Below the pieces are notes generated by a model, which was not told the DNA's origin, ran no database searches, and saw only the letters and a list, made by a program, of their open reading frames with translations. From Allolobophora icterica (lineage: Eukaryota; Annelida; Clitellata; Crassiclitellata; Lumbricidae), in contig OY744607.1 in the NCBI GenBank assembly GCA_963556255.1, positions 486,001-550,000 on the forward strand: a stretch of DNA of 64,000 nt, in the 5' to 3' direction. Position 1 is the stretch's first letter; every line of letters starts with the position of its first letter. The translations under genes and the position numbers were made by a program. Shown here in pieces: positions 26,151 through 40,800 of this stretch.

Positions 26151-26382
26151 ATTTTTTCTTGTGAATGTTCACTTTATGATACCAATGCTATCCAAGCGCT
26201 AAATAAATAAGGAAAAGGAAGTGACATTCTGCATGCACTCAACGTTTAGATATCTATGTATTTTCCTATCAGACGGCGATTTTCATGTTGACGGATTTGT
26301 TAAATGATTTATGTAACAATCGTGTAGTTAACTTATGTCAGACTGTAATTAGATCGTAGAACAAGCATGACAGCATATAATT

Positions 26383-29300
26383 ATGCTGCTAAACTATCTG
26401 CAGATCTTCGCTTATGCCCAGTTATTTCGGAGTTTTGTAGTTTTAACATCGAACGACGTCTTAAACGTGACCATCCTTTTGGGTGTGCATGATGGACCGA
26501 TAGTTGTATCACGTGCCGGGGCTGGATTCTTGGTTGCCTTAGACACTGTTCGCAAGAGAAAACTTCTTCCAAACAGTGTTCAGTGGAGGATTGCAGATGT
26601 GGGCTGTAGCGTCAGCGCACTCAACAAGTTAATTCCTCTGTGGAAAGAATTTGCTGGGAAAATTCATGCTGTCATTGGCCCGAGTTGCAGCGGTGTTTGT
26701 CGATCGATCGGTCTGTTCACTGCTGCGTTTAATATTCCTGAAGTTTCCTATCTTTGCACCTCGAACAAACTTAACAAGAGAAGTATTTATAAAACGTTTT
26801 CACGAACCGTTGGCGATAAAACCGCAGATATTCCAAAACTAGTGCTGATGGCAGCAGAGAAACTTGGCTGGAGGAATTTTTACATAATTGCAACACGTTC
26901 AAGTCCGGCGTTTGAATTGGCATACAATATCAAAGTAATGCTGGATAGCACTACTCTGCCAAACCAGGATGTGAGCTTTACCTCAAGTGTGCACATTGTT
27001 CGAATTGGAAACAGCTTTATAGAGGACGTTGAGAACGTACTTGACGACATTAAGCAACGAAACAAACCTGCATGTATATTTTACTTACTGGTACTCAGGA
27101 TAGAATAATCTAATATTAGTTTATGAAAATAATTTCTTACAGTTTTAAAACAACGAGGTTTCTTTTAGCTCAACCAATCTATGCCTTTCCTTGAGATTTT
27201 CTAAATTTGGTTATAGTATAATTGATATAATTGCACCATTTTGTTGGCCAAAACTCTGGTTTTGAGCTCGCTTTAAGCGTGCAAAGACACCGGCATGATA
27301 GAAGTTGTCAATTACATTATTCCTTTCCTCTAATTATTTGGTTGCCAAAACCCAATGTGACCGCGTCAAAGTATGTGTCTTTCTTGGCAGAGTGAAATAA
27401 ATTTTCTTTGCTATCTTTTCTCCTCCCAACATCACACAATTTTTCTCCAGTTAAGAACATAATTCTACACTTTCTAAACGCCCGAATTCACTGTGATTAG
27501 AGTATGCGTGCGGTGCAGACCAGTTGAAATACAATGGAAGTGACCGATCTGAACACTTACTAAAATTAGTGCTACTCTTCTACTGATTTAGTTTGTTTGA
27601 ATGCACACACGGCATCAATTGATGGTCGTTTATATAGAAAAAAGATTGATATACGTGCGTGTTTTGGGACGATCTAACAACCTGAGTCAACTGGTTACAA
27701 GCTGGGTAAGGCGATTTTGAATGTCAATAACCTTATAAGTGGTCTAGAAGTCTACTCTTAGAAACAGCATTTGCAGGAGCATCGCCTCCTATTCAAGAAA
27801 ATGGGCCATATCCTCTGAACCCTGTTTAAAGTCTTGTTACTTTGGCAACCAAATCAAGGCTGTAGTCAAAGGTTGGTGCCAAAAGATCAAATTTTTCCAA
27901 TCATACCCTCAGTGAATTAGAAATTAAAATATCTTACGAAAAAATGAGAAGCTAGAAACTAAGGCATGTGTATTAGCCAACATACTTATATATCTATATG
28001 TTCTATAGAGTGGAATCGGATGGGAACCCACCAGCATCAGTTTGGAACTTATGTTAAAATGTAGCACATGTGAACATAGCTTATGCTTTCACTTGTTGAA
28101 GTTTGTGCTTGAGAAGACATTGTATCTGTGTTGCTGCAGTGGTCATACTGTCTCTTAACAAGGAGTCTGCCTATGACGCTGTTCGATTGGCCAGAGATAA
28201 GCAGCTCTCCCGTGATTCGTACGTCTTTCTCTTCCTTGATCAGCTTCCGATTGGTGAGTTTGTATCTTCGGAATATAAACTGCATTGGCTTTTTAGCAGC
28301 TATGTTTAAATCATTCAGCTTTCTAGCTTCATGCAACTTTGGTGGAATTCCTATACTGAAACGGTTATTTACATTGTGGTCTTTGTCAGTTTAAATAACT
28401 GAATGTGAGTTTATATCGAATTCCTGAAGTCCAGTGTCCACAAGGAAACATCTTGGTTGTGTGCCACAAGCAGCAGCAGCAGCAGCAGCAGCAGGAGGAA
28501 GAGCTTTGATGAGAGTTAATGCAGGTGGTAAAATTTGGTGACGTTTCTCTGTGTTTGAACTCAGTTTTTGATCAGTTGAGATGGTGCCCATAGGTTTATC
28601 GGACACGGAATTGCTGAAATTACTGCATGGAACTGTGACTGTTGCCTTTGGAAAGGGAAACCTTGACGTCTTTGAACGTTTCCAGATGGCAGCTTACACC
28701 GCCTACAAGAAGGAACCGCAACTCCAAGAGTTGTTTGACCTCCCAAGTCCCAGCCAGGTAATGGAAATCTTGCCTGCAATAAATTTATTTACATGATCTT
28801 TAAACTCGTGAGAAAGAACTGGATGAGATTGGGTTAGGAACAATGAAAGGTGGAAAAGCAATTGGGTGGAGACAAATTGGTGAGAAGATTTGGATGAATT
28901 CAGGGTTTGACACCAATGTTCGGAAATGAATTCTTGCTTTGCATATTACGTAAGTTTACGCGAAACTATGAGGCATTTCTATGATGTTCAACATTTTCCA
29001 AATTACTCCAGGGGCAGACATTTTGTGTAAACTATTTGAAGAATACACGATATTGTTACGTCGCAGGTGGCAGATAGAAACGACAGTGGTTGAAGTAAAA
29101 TAATGGGAAAACAATTACATGGTAGATCTGTTTCTTTGGCATGCATTCGTTGTGCCCCAACCACTTGAATCTACCACTAAGTTTACATTACATAATTGAT
29201 TAAAATCAAGTTAAGTTAATCACTCAATCAAATCTGGTTTCCTTTGATTGAATATAGGTTATGATTGAAGACGCCCTGCTTCACGATGCGTTTCTGCTGT

Positions 29301-32300
29301 GGGCGATGGGCGTCAATCAGACAAAAATTGATCGGAACAAACCTCTTTCGGAGGCATGGGATGGCCTGAAAGTTGCTGCCAGCATACCACGCGTAACATT
29401 TAATGGTAATCCATACTTTGTTATTTCCTGTGATGTAGATAAGATTATCCGATGAGTGGCTTTCATTATCCGTAAGTTTTAAACTTACTTACTGAGCTCC
29501 TCTTATGGCTTGTATAACATTGTACGTTTATTTTTATTTCTGTGCGCGAATTTTGTCAAGAAGCAGTGACTTGGGAGTCAAGGATATCTTGCAGGAAGGC
29601 CCTCCGGTCGATGGATCCAGTGCGACGGAAAGAATGGGAGAATGCAGGAGGCCGAGGAAAGCAATGATTAGGTAATGATCTGTGATGTTGAGAACAGAGT
29701 GAGACAGTTTAGAGGGTAGTAGTGAAGTTGAGGATGTGATGATGAGGTCAAGGGTGTGGTTCTTGATATAACGACCATGGAAGGCATGCAACCTTTACAG
29801 ATTGGTTGGAAGTCTTCTGCTGTCTGATGCTTTGCAAAGTACTCTACAACAGAAGTCAGTCTCTGTCAGTTTTTCTTTGCATACCTTTGGCTTGGATTAT
29901 TGCCTCGAGTGGGTAAAAAACCGAGATATTTCGCGTGGTTTACTGGATGTTGAACCCTGGGCTTCATCTTTAAGGCCTCAGCATTTTATTTGACCAAATG
30001 CCCCTCCGTGAATGTACAAATGCTTCAAGACTAAAAATTCGCTTTGCTCGTCTCTACTTGTGTGCATCCTCTGCATGGCATCCGGTGAGTGTGGCGCAAG
30101 TGACGCTGTTTCTGGCGATCTTCTGCTTAAAGAAAATCATCAGTCAATTGTGGTGTTTTCTGCCTCGCTTGAGATGAGTCGGTTTCTTTGACAGGAGCTT
30201 CAGGGTTTGTTACGTTAACGCCAAACGGGGAGCGTGTGGCCAACTACACCCTGGGCGTCTTTTACCATGGACAGATCGTTACGATTCTGATCCAGCAGAA
30301 TTCTACTGGCAAATGGGAATTCCTAACGGAAGGTCTTAGGCAGATTGGATGGGAGAACCTACGACTGATTCCTGGAACGCCTGTTTTTGATAGTCAAATT
30401 GGTTAGTCCTTTTTCTCTCATTCTGCACGAAAATATGATCCAATTCTGTGTTGTTTTGACTTTAAGTGCTTTGGTTTTTTGGTTTTTTGCTTGTTTATTG
30501 TATTTAAACAATGGAAAGAACGTCGTCCTCTTCCTTTTGATGAGATCAGCATTACATCAACCAGAAGACAGGTGTTTGGCAAATGTCTGAGGGACTTAGA
30601 TTGTAGTTTATGTTGCTGTTTGTTTGCTTCAGTATTAAGTCTAGTGACATTCTGGATCATTCTGACGGCTCTGACGTCAGTGGCAGCTGCCGGCATCATC
30701 TTCAGGTATAGTCAATTGATAACTGAATCACATTAACTTTGACTTAATTGAACTAGAGAGAGACATATTTATGTAAGAAGAAGGTGTAGTGACAGCGGGC
30801 TGTCATCGACTATTGTATATTAGTAGTATGTGGTATTAGTGTTATATAGTTAAATTTTGTAGCTGGACTAGCGAGCATTCCCCGGTGACGATATGTTCGT
30901 AGTGCGAAGAATTATGTTGTTAAAAGTTGTAGGCGAACAATGATAAAATTGCAATCTTCGATGATATAGGTGCATTGAATAGAACTATGTTAGTAATTGC
31001 TGAAATTGAACAAGTGACATTGATGAACTATGCATAAGATAAGAGCTGGCGATTAACACTTGCCCGAAGGGAGATTGGCTGATACGAGGAGAGAGACCAC
31101 GCCTGTCATAGGGTTGAACAAAAAGAGGGCGAAGCCAAAGCGGCAAAGGGGATAGTACAGCGGGGTTAAGGGAGACAGGATGATTGACAGGTGGAGGTGA
31201 ACGGGAAAGAGATGATGTAGCTTGGACAGGGGCGAAGAGATTATTCGCTCACCGGACGGGGACAGGATTGACGGATCCTCGCTGGGAAGGATCAAGTGCG
31301 TAGGTTCCCTAGCAGCAGCAGGAATCGAGATGTGCAGAGAAAGGCGAGAACATGCAAGACAGAGGGCGAAGTAAGAAGTACCCACGAAGCGACTTGGCCT
31401 AACGAAGCGTAGACTCGACAAGTTACGAACTCTGTGTTGACGAAACCGTGCTAGTTGTGTATAAATTGTATCGTAATAATCACACACAAAACTTCTTATC
31501 ACTGTCATCGCAAGATCGCTTACGAACACCGCGCATCAACGCGACACTAAACACCCGCGAAGAGTTTAGCCTATCGCTTGGATCTCACCGCTTGCCACCA
31601 AAAACTGAAACATGATCAGTGCAGTCTATCAAAAGAAGTCGTATTCCAGTGCTAGCACGAATCTTTTTTCAGTACAGAAGGGATTTCAGATTCTATCTGG
31701 ATCTTTTAAGATTATGCTTGTGAGTATGGCGTGCTCACTGCTCAGCACGTCACAGTTTGCATGCACAATATTTGAAATAAATCAGAAAATAGTTAATGAG
31801 AGTAAAATTAATAATTAACTCTATTTCACGAAGATTTTCTGCATGGTTGAGATGTTGCAAATTGTGTGTTTGCAGTAAATGTTACTATGAGGTGGAGCTG
31901 AAATCGATTCAGTTCCTGATGCTAGACTACGAAACACTCCGATTCAGTCCAATTGATCCGAAGAACGCAGTGAGTCACGGAAATATCGATCAATGTTTAT
32001 TGATTCTCTTTCTCTTAAATTTATCAACTTCTTCTTTGCTGGAAAATTAATGAGTATTTATGATGCTCAGTTTGACAACATATTGTAACATTGTGTTGTA
32101 ACATATCACAAATACCTTCATGTCTGATGTTGTGTGCTGTGTCTTTTCTGTTGTATCAGTGTGTCTCTGAAAGTAGGTGTTCTATGCTGCATGTAGGACT
32201 TGTATGTATGTATGTGTGTAAGTGTTTATCAGGAAACTAAATATATACATAGCACATTTTAAGTACCTCATAAATGTACCTCAGTACTTGTAACTGTTGA

Positions 32301-32893
32301 AGTTGACGACAAAGAAGAGGTCACCTCATTTCTTTAATAATTAAGAAGTGATTGTATATAGAATGGCAGGTGGATTGGCAGGTGGAATGGCAGGTGGATT
32401 TGTTTCTCATCATCACTGGCTTTGTCTCTCATCATCACTGGCTTTGGTTGTTGTGGTTATTTTCATCCTTCTGACCTTCAGTGGCTCCTCAGTTGCACAT
32501 CTATACATTGTCTCTTCCCGAGGGATACCTCTTTCCAGTAGGATTTCAAGAGATGTAGAGTAAACCTGGTCTGTCTTTCTAGTTCTCAGATTCGCGGATT
32601 TTTTTTCTTTAAGAATCGTCGCAGGAGTGTCTTCTCAAAGTTTGAACCACCAGAGCCACCGCAGCGAAGTTCCTTGACGAAGTTGCCTAATCCTATTTCC
32701 GTCTCAGCTAAAAATCTTACCCATACGCAAACGACATACTTTGGTTACTATGAGGCAAGTTTATCATTCCTTATCATTGTCCTCACTCTTTAAGATCAGC
32801 AACGTCATTGACCATCATCGTCACCATCGAAGATTATCTTTATCACTGCCATAATTATCCTCATCATCATCATCGTTGATCATCATAATCGAT

Positions 32894-32959
<66 letters not shown>

Positions 32960-35221
32960 GTCTGTTTGTTTAAAATTGTTAAGTATTTTTTGTTGTTGAT
33001 CTGTTTTGGCATAACATCATCATTTATCATCATCACTGGTGTCGTTGCCATCATCACCTTTCAAAATAACTGACACGGTGGCCGATTGGTTAGTTCGCTC
33101 GCCTTGTAACGCGAGGAGCACGGGTTTGAACCTCCTTCACAGAGACGATTACTGTGTAGGGATTTTGAGAAAATCCTACTCTTACAATTGCTGAGCATTG
33201 TTGGCTCAACTTGGCTGATGTTTGATCATTAGATAATGGCACTTAATAAGATGATGGTATGATTTAGTATGTATTTTTGTTGTTGCTGTTGATTCTTTGA
33301 AGATGAGTTTGATTTTCTTAACTGTATGTTGTTTCTCTGAACAGGACACAAAGATATACGTTAAGAGTTTTCCCCAAAGACAAATAATCAACGTTAAAAA
33401 TCGCTATCTGTGCATCGAATTTCTCCAGGTCAGTCAGTTGGTTCTTCATTTACACCAACTCTGCTTTCTGCCTTCACCTGTACACGGTATGTATTTCAAG
33501 CTCCTATTCTTCTTCTCTTTAAGGTACAGGTGAAACGCTACCTACTGTCCTCACATAATCAAATATTTCTATGGTTCCTTATAAAGTGTTCGTTACCTTT
33601 CGCTGCATTATTTAGGTTCTTTGCATGCAAAATACACTTGTGCATGAAATGAATACTAAGCTTCATCTCTTGGTTTGTCCTCATTAAGCTGTGGAAACTG
33701 AATCATCCAAACCTCAACAACTTCATCGGTGCCTGTGTCGTCGTGCCAAACGTCTTGCTCTGCATGCAGTTCTGCTCTCGTGGAAGCGTCTCGGACATCA
33801 TCCAACAAAAGACGATCAAACTGACGCCAGAGTTCCGACTGGCTCTCGCCATAGACATCGCTCAGGTCTCTGCCACTCCCATTTCGATCTTATATCGATT
33901 TAATTTATATAGCAACCTCGCTTCTCCAATGGAGATTTCACTTTTATCACTTTTATGATCACGTGATGCGACCATAATATTTTGTTACCTTGATGATTGC
34001 GTTATAGAAGGCAGTTTTTTTATTAGATTATGTGACAGTGTTGTTAAATATGGTTAGTTAAGATGATGATGCAGACTGTGATGAGATGGGTAATGATGAC
34101 GACGGCGCTATAGAAGTCATGAGTAATGAGTCATTAGATTGTATGTGTTCATATTCATCAGATCATCAGTCATAGGTGGATTGATCTTCTGCATGTTAAC
34201 CTGATTACGGTTTGGTTTTCGTGCGTCATCGGTTGGTGCCTTGTGCATTAGACAATGGCACAATAGAAGTTGCTAATTAATAATAATGACGATGGATTCT
34301 GTAGGGAATGAAGCACCTCCACCATTCACTGATTTGGTCACATGGTCACCTGACGAGCACCAATTGCGTAGTGGATGACCAATGGACTTGTAAGGTAACT
34401 GACCACGGCCTCTGTCATTTCCGATCGCACTATCTCCATTTTGCTGATGAAGATGACAAGGATCTGAGTCGTAGGTCTTCCATTTAATATGTAACGTTGC
34501 ATTTAACATTGCTTAGCATGACATAATATGTAACGCTGCATTTACCGCTGCATTTAACATTGCATTTAACATTGATTAGCATGTCATACTATGTAACGCT
34601 GCATTTAACGCTGCATTTAACATTGCATTTAACATTGCTTCGCATGACATCATGTGTAACGTTACATTTAACATTGCTTTTAACATTGCATGACATGACA
34701 TAGCATATAACGTTGTGTTACATTGCCTAGCAAAACAATAATGTGTAACTTTGCATAACGATGCATAGAGTAACATAACAGGTAACGCTGCATTTTCACT
34801 CTGTTCAGCTCATACTCTTGCAGCCGATCGTCAGTTGTCAGTGAAGCTGTTATGTCTTGTTTCGAGTGGTGACTTTGCGCATTAGACATGGACTCTGCCG
34901 AAGCTGGTATTAGATAATAATTATAGTAGTAGCTCAGTTGAATTACTGCCATGTGTGCAGTACTTTGGAAAGGCTTTGAAAGGAGATCTATAAGTGTCTT
35001 AATACCTACCTACGTTCTTATATATTGAACATACACACGTACATATCGCTACATACATAATGTATATACATTTTGCAGGCATATATGTGCATACACACAT
35101 ACATACCTTATGCATAAATTTATAACTATTATACATTCAAGATACACGTACATACATACACATACATGCATATATACATGTATATATATAATCACATACA
35201 TATTGCTACAGCCAAACATAC

Positions 35222-35302
<81 letters not shown>

Positions 35303-35691
35303 AATACAAACATGCTTGCATACTGAACAAAGGATCTCTTCCTGCCACTTTCACTCCACTGCCATGTACCTCCTCGGAATTCTCCAGGTCAGATCTGTTG
35401 ACATTTTAATGTAGTTACAGTTCTGTCTCTCCTCTGCATGTATCTGCCACTTGGCGTTACTTGTGGTTGTCCGTCGGTTGCTTAGGACTTCTCTGGACGG
35501 CGCCTGAGCTGTTGCATCGCGTGCCGATGAAGCGACCGATCTGTGGCAGTCAGATGGCTGACGTCTACTCGTTCGGCATCATCCTTCAGGAACTCTGCTA
35601 CCAAGCACAGCCGTTCGGAGAGCTCTGTGCATCGCTCGGATTCAGAAGTCAGTGACACCTAAACAAACTCATTATCAGTTGTCAAATCATT

Positions 35692-35753
<62 letters not shown>

Positions 35754-37836
35754 TATCTGTGGTGCTCTCTTCTCAGGCGGTTATCATATGACCCATTGTT
35801 TTACTCTGGCTTTTGTTTAGTTCCGTTTCTGTTCGAGGCTAACATTCATTTTTATCTTTGGTAAAATTGTTTTGGCTTGATGGCTAATAAGCAGAATCGT
35901 CACAGAATCGTCATTGTCTTTAGTTTGCTTTCTGGTGCACAGCTTCTTCTTTGAGTGAAAGATACCTGATAACAGTAACCCACACCTGTCCGGTTGTTTA
36001 TATATTGGCAATATTAAATTAACTGTAACACTGTTAGTACCAATAATCACTTTAGTAAATGTAGTAATATTATCAAGAGTTTATGAAATGTGTCAAAGAT
36101 CGCACGAAATTCAGTCATCGGTCTATATTATTCATTTTAATTGTGTGAAATGAGGAAATGATGAAAGTGGATGTCACGTGTTGTTCTTGTTGATTATGTG
36201 TTGCTGCAGCGATTGTGTCACGTGTGAAGGTGGGTGAAGATCCTCCGTTTCGACCGTTGAAGGCATTCGAAGCAGAGAGCTTGAACAACGACCACAACCC
36301 GTTGTGGATTATCCTGATGCAGAATTGTTGGAAAGAGGATCCCTTGCAAAGACCATCCTTTCCCGAAGTCATTCTGTGGCTAACGAATATCAGCGGCGGA
36401 AAGTAAGCAACGCTTCAGCTTAGCTTCTCTGACGAGTTTTAGTGAGCAGAGTTTCATCTGAGAACAATTGTAATCGTAATCTCGAGTTTTCTAGAGTGCC
36501 CAAAAAGTGGAGTCACTGGAACCAGCTTATTGACAGGCGCTTAGTCAAACCAAATTGATAGGCTGGCTAAAAATCGGTTCCGGGTCAAAATCCAAAGGGG
36601 ATTGCCAGGCAATCATATATTTCGTCTGTTCTCCTGATTTGACAGAAGTGCAAAGCATTATTCCTAGTGGAATTTCTCTCACATTTCAATTCTATTCAAG
36701 ATGCAACATCTGCTAGCTGTTTAGTCTTATAAAAGATAGTTGGAACAATTTTAAATTGGCTTAAAAATGCCAGCATTAAAATGCCAGCACAGGTAGGACA
36801 CTGTAGAGAAGGACTTCAGTCTTCTGCTTCTCTTCGTAGAGCAACTCGCTTCTGTGGCGGATTATCCTGATGCAGTCAAAAATGCCAGCATTTAAATTGG
36901 CTTTAAAATGCCAGCATTATCCAAGGCTCTGGCCTTGGGCCTCTTCACTTCCTTGTTGCAATAAAAGGCGTAAAAACAGTAAACCCGGCCAACTGTCTGC
37001 TGAAATATGCAGATGACTGCTATCTCCTTATCCCTGCATCAGCCATTGCAACTACTGAGGCTGAGCTGGACCATGTTGCCGCTTGGGCGGCCTCCAGTAA
37101 CTTGAAGTTAAATCGCGCCAAGTCCAAGGAAATGGTTATTAGGCGCCCTAATTCTAGGCTAGTCAATCCTCCTCCTCCTGTCCTGGCATCACCAGGGTAT
37201 CAGAGGCGGTTCTCCTGGGGGTGACCTTGACCGATCGCATTGGTTTTGGTTCCCATGTTCAGCGGATCTGCATTAAGGCTAGTCAGTCCCTATATGCGAT
37301 CCGTTGCCACCACGCTTGCTCGACTTCTTTATGCCTCGCCCGCCTGGTGGGCTTCACAAACGCTGAGCAGCGAACGCGCCTCCATGTGTTCAATAAAAAG
37401 CTCGTTCGGCTTGGGTATTTGCCAGAATTAAGATGCCGACTCGTTTGATGCACTCTGTGAGAAAGCTGACAACGCTCTCTTTGCCGCCGTTCTGCGCAAC
37501 CCTGCACATGTCCTTCATGCCTTGTTGCCCCCAATTAAGACTTGTGCATATGCGCTTCGCCCTCGCCTGCACAACCGTGAAATCCCCAGGTGTGATGCGC
37601 TGACCAGGAGGGGCTTTATAATCAGAATTGGTCCTATGATTACAGTAATCAGAGTATCGGAGACACTTTCCATGTTTTATGGACATTTTTCCAATAACAG
37701 TTTCTAATAACATTTTTCTAGTAACATTTTCCAATTGCATTTTTCTCTTATTGTATTTCCTTTGTTTAATGCGCCTCTTTTGTGCATAACATGCCTGTTA
37801 GCCGCAGTGCGTTTGCAGGCGGTTCATTAAAGAATA

Positions 37837-37885
<49 letters not shown>

Positions 37886-40800
37886 TAAGAGACGTAGAAT
37901 GCTGAAAGTGTTATTTAAATTGGTTTAAGAGATGTTGAATAATGAAGTGTTACATTAACGGATTAATGTAAAATTTTGTTGTTTCTGTTTATGTAACTTT
38001 TCAGGCTGATAAATGCATTTGAGACTTAAATATTCTTCTAAGCCAATAACAAGTGGGCGTGCTCCCAAATGTCATTCTTTTCAGCACATCCGTGCGTGTC
38101 TATTTTCGGTTATCTTCCACTAAGGATCACTTAATTGTCGTGGTAGGGCTTTATGCGGCTGTTGGTTGAACTCCAACGACGAACCTATAGGACACAGAAT
38201 CGATCACTGGTGCTCTTGTGTTTAGGCTGATAAATCCAGTTGAGACCGTGATTAAGATGTTGGAAGAGCACACGCAGAAGCTGGAACAGATCGTCCGCCA
38301 CAGAAGCGAGTTGCTCTACGAAGAGAAGCAGAAGGCTGAAGTCCTTCTCTACAGTGTCCTACCTGTGTAAGTTCAATGCCCAGATTTCCCTTGCTAAAAA
38401 CGGAAATTGAGTTTCTTCAGGGGCGCCCGCAGGCGGACGCACTGGACGCACGTGCGTCCACCCACCAGATCAAATCCACACAAGTATAAAGGAGAGCATG
38501 GATATTTTTTATGAACGACAATACGGCATGTTAAAGATTTCAATGTTATCTAAATTGAATTGTGTCTAATGAGTCACTCTGAGTCATTTTCAGTGTATGA
38601 CGGGTAGGATGGGAGGGGACTGGAGGAGTGTGCGTCAAATTTTTTTGGGGTGTGCGTCCAATTTTTTAAAGCCTGCGGGCGCCCCTGAGTTTCTTCATAG
38701 GGGTAATGGGTTTTGACTTGCCTTCAGATTTACCAGTACTCCGGTATTCAATGTTTTATTTCAAATCAGATATCTCGTAGCAGTTCTGGAAGTCAGTCGT
38801 AAAAATGTTTTGGCTTGTAATTCATAGAAAAGGTTATTTTGAATTACTGTAAATTGACGAGATGATAATTGATTAGTAGGTTTTGATAGGTACGCTTGAA
38901 ATGTGCGCAGTTGCCTTTTTCATGGATTCTCAATCATAATCAGTTTTCTGTTGCCAGATACCGATGTGAATAAATGCTATGTGAATAAATGCTCTCCATT
39001 CTTTAAAATCATTTGACAGATTATTAATTAGTAACTTATTTAGCGCCAACGAAAAAACGGTACAAGGCATCAACCGATGGCACACCAAAGCCAAGCCATA
39101 ATCAGGTCAACATCCAGAAGATCAGTCCGTTGAGACAAAAAGTCAACCAATGTTGACTGGATAGCCTATCTTGGATAGCCTATATTGGATATAGAGCCTA
39201 TGTTGGATAGGTAGTCTATCTTGGAAAGATAGCCTATGTTGCTTAGCCTATATTGGGTAGACAGCATATAAATGTAAATGTAATGTACATCTCCGAAATT
39301 TCTCAGCGCCACACAAAAGCCATATCAGGGAGAGCAGCTTATTCACCGACAGCATATGTTGAATAGACAGCCTTTGGTGGATGGACAACCTATGGTAAAC
39401 GGACAACCTATGGTAAATGGACAGCCTGTGGTAATTGGACAGCCTATGTTGGAGGGACAGCCTATGGTAGATAGATACTCTATGGTTGATGGACAGACAA
39501 CCTGTGGATGACTTCTGCTGTTCTCATGTTTAGCATGGATTCTTAACGACGGTAAAGCCAGGATCTGTAATGTTTTTTAGACAAGTGGCCGAGGAACTGA
39601 AGCAGGGTAACGTTGTCCACCCAGAAGAATTTGATGCCGTAACCATCTACGTCTCAGACATTGTGGAATTCACGCCACTGGCTGCCATGAGTTCTGCCAT
39701 TGAGGTAAAGAATATTAAACGAGACTATATAGGGTGTTGCAGAATTGGTTTTACGTCTCTGCTCTCCAGTTCGTAAAATGTAGTGACTGGTATCTATTTT
39801 CTATTCTCGTGAAATGACTTTCCTTAAACTCAATCTGTCTTCCTTAGTGACCAATGCTTCAAACAGAAATCTCTTGTCTTAAATTACTATTCATAAACTG
39901 CTAACGGGCTATGCACCATAACCTAGTGGTTAGCATATTGAAATGTTAACCGAGAGGTCAGAGGTTCAAATCTCACCATAGCACAAATTTCCTTCAAGAT
40001 TCTTCATTGGCTATAATGAGTACACCGACCGTACAGTGTCGGTGACAAGACCGACCGGCAAGAGAGAAGTCTGGCCATCCGCCCTCATATGCGGAGGCTA
40101 AGAAAATGAAGTCGATAACACTTTATGCCCATGGTAATTACGTAATTAGATTAAGGGAGTGCTCTTCTAATACACTTTGATCGATATTAATAGAAAATAA
40201 GCATGTTAAACTAAAGTATTATTTTCAGATTTGTAGTTTGTACTTTTTCATATATTTCTTGCCTCTCTCGATATTTAAACGCAAGATGGCATTTGTTTGT
40301 AGGTTGTCCATTTGTTAGGCATTCTTTTCAACATGTTCGATAAACAGGTTGAATCTTTCGAAGTCTATAAGGTAAGAACTGATACTAAAGAAAGAGTGCG
40401 TAAACAAGATTTTCTACAAGTTTTATAAACTTCAAAATTTACCAATTTCTTCTCAACATTCGTTTAGTGTGTATATTAATTGTAATCTTAATTACACTTT
40501 ATATTGCCCTCTAAAAGGAAACCAGATGCGCTCTTGACCTGCAGGCTTGAAGCTATGTCAAATACAATGGTTTTCAACCTCTGTAAAATTTTAAACCAAC
40601 AGCTACAAAATGATGGGTCAAATACAGTATTACAGGTTAAAGAAAAAAGGCAAAACAAAGCTGCTTTGAAAATGTGTGGAACACCAGAATTTCACCAGTC
40701 GTGCCTTGTTTAAAAGTTTCCAATTTGAATAGCAGATAATTGTCTTGATTTAGCCCAATTATATTGAAAATAGTTTGTACACATTGGATTGGAAATTCAA

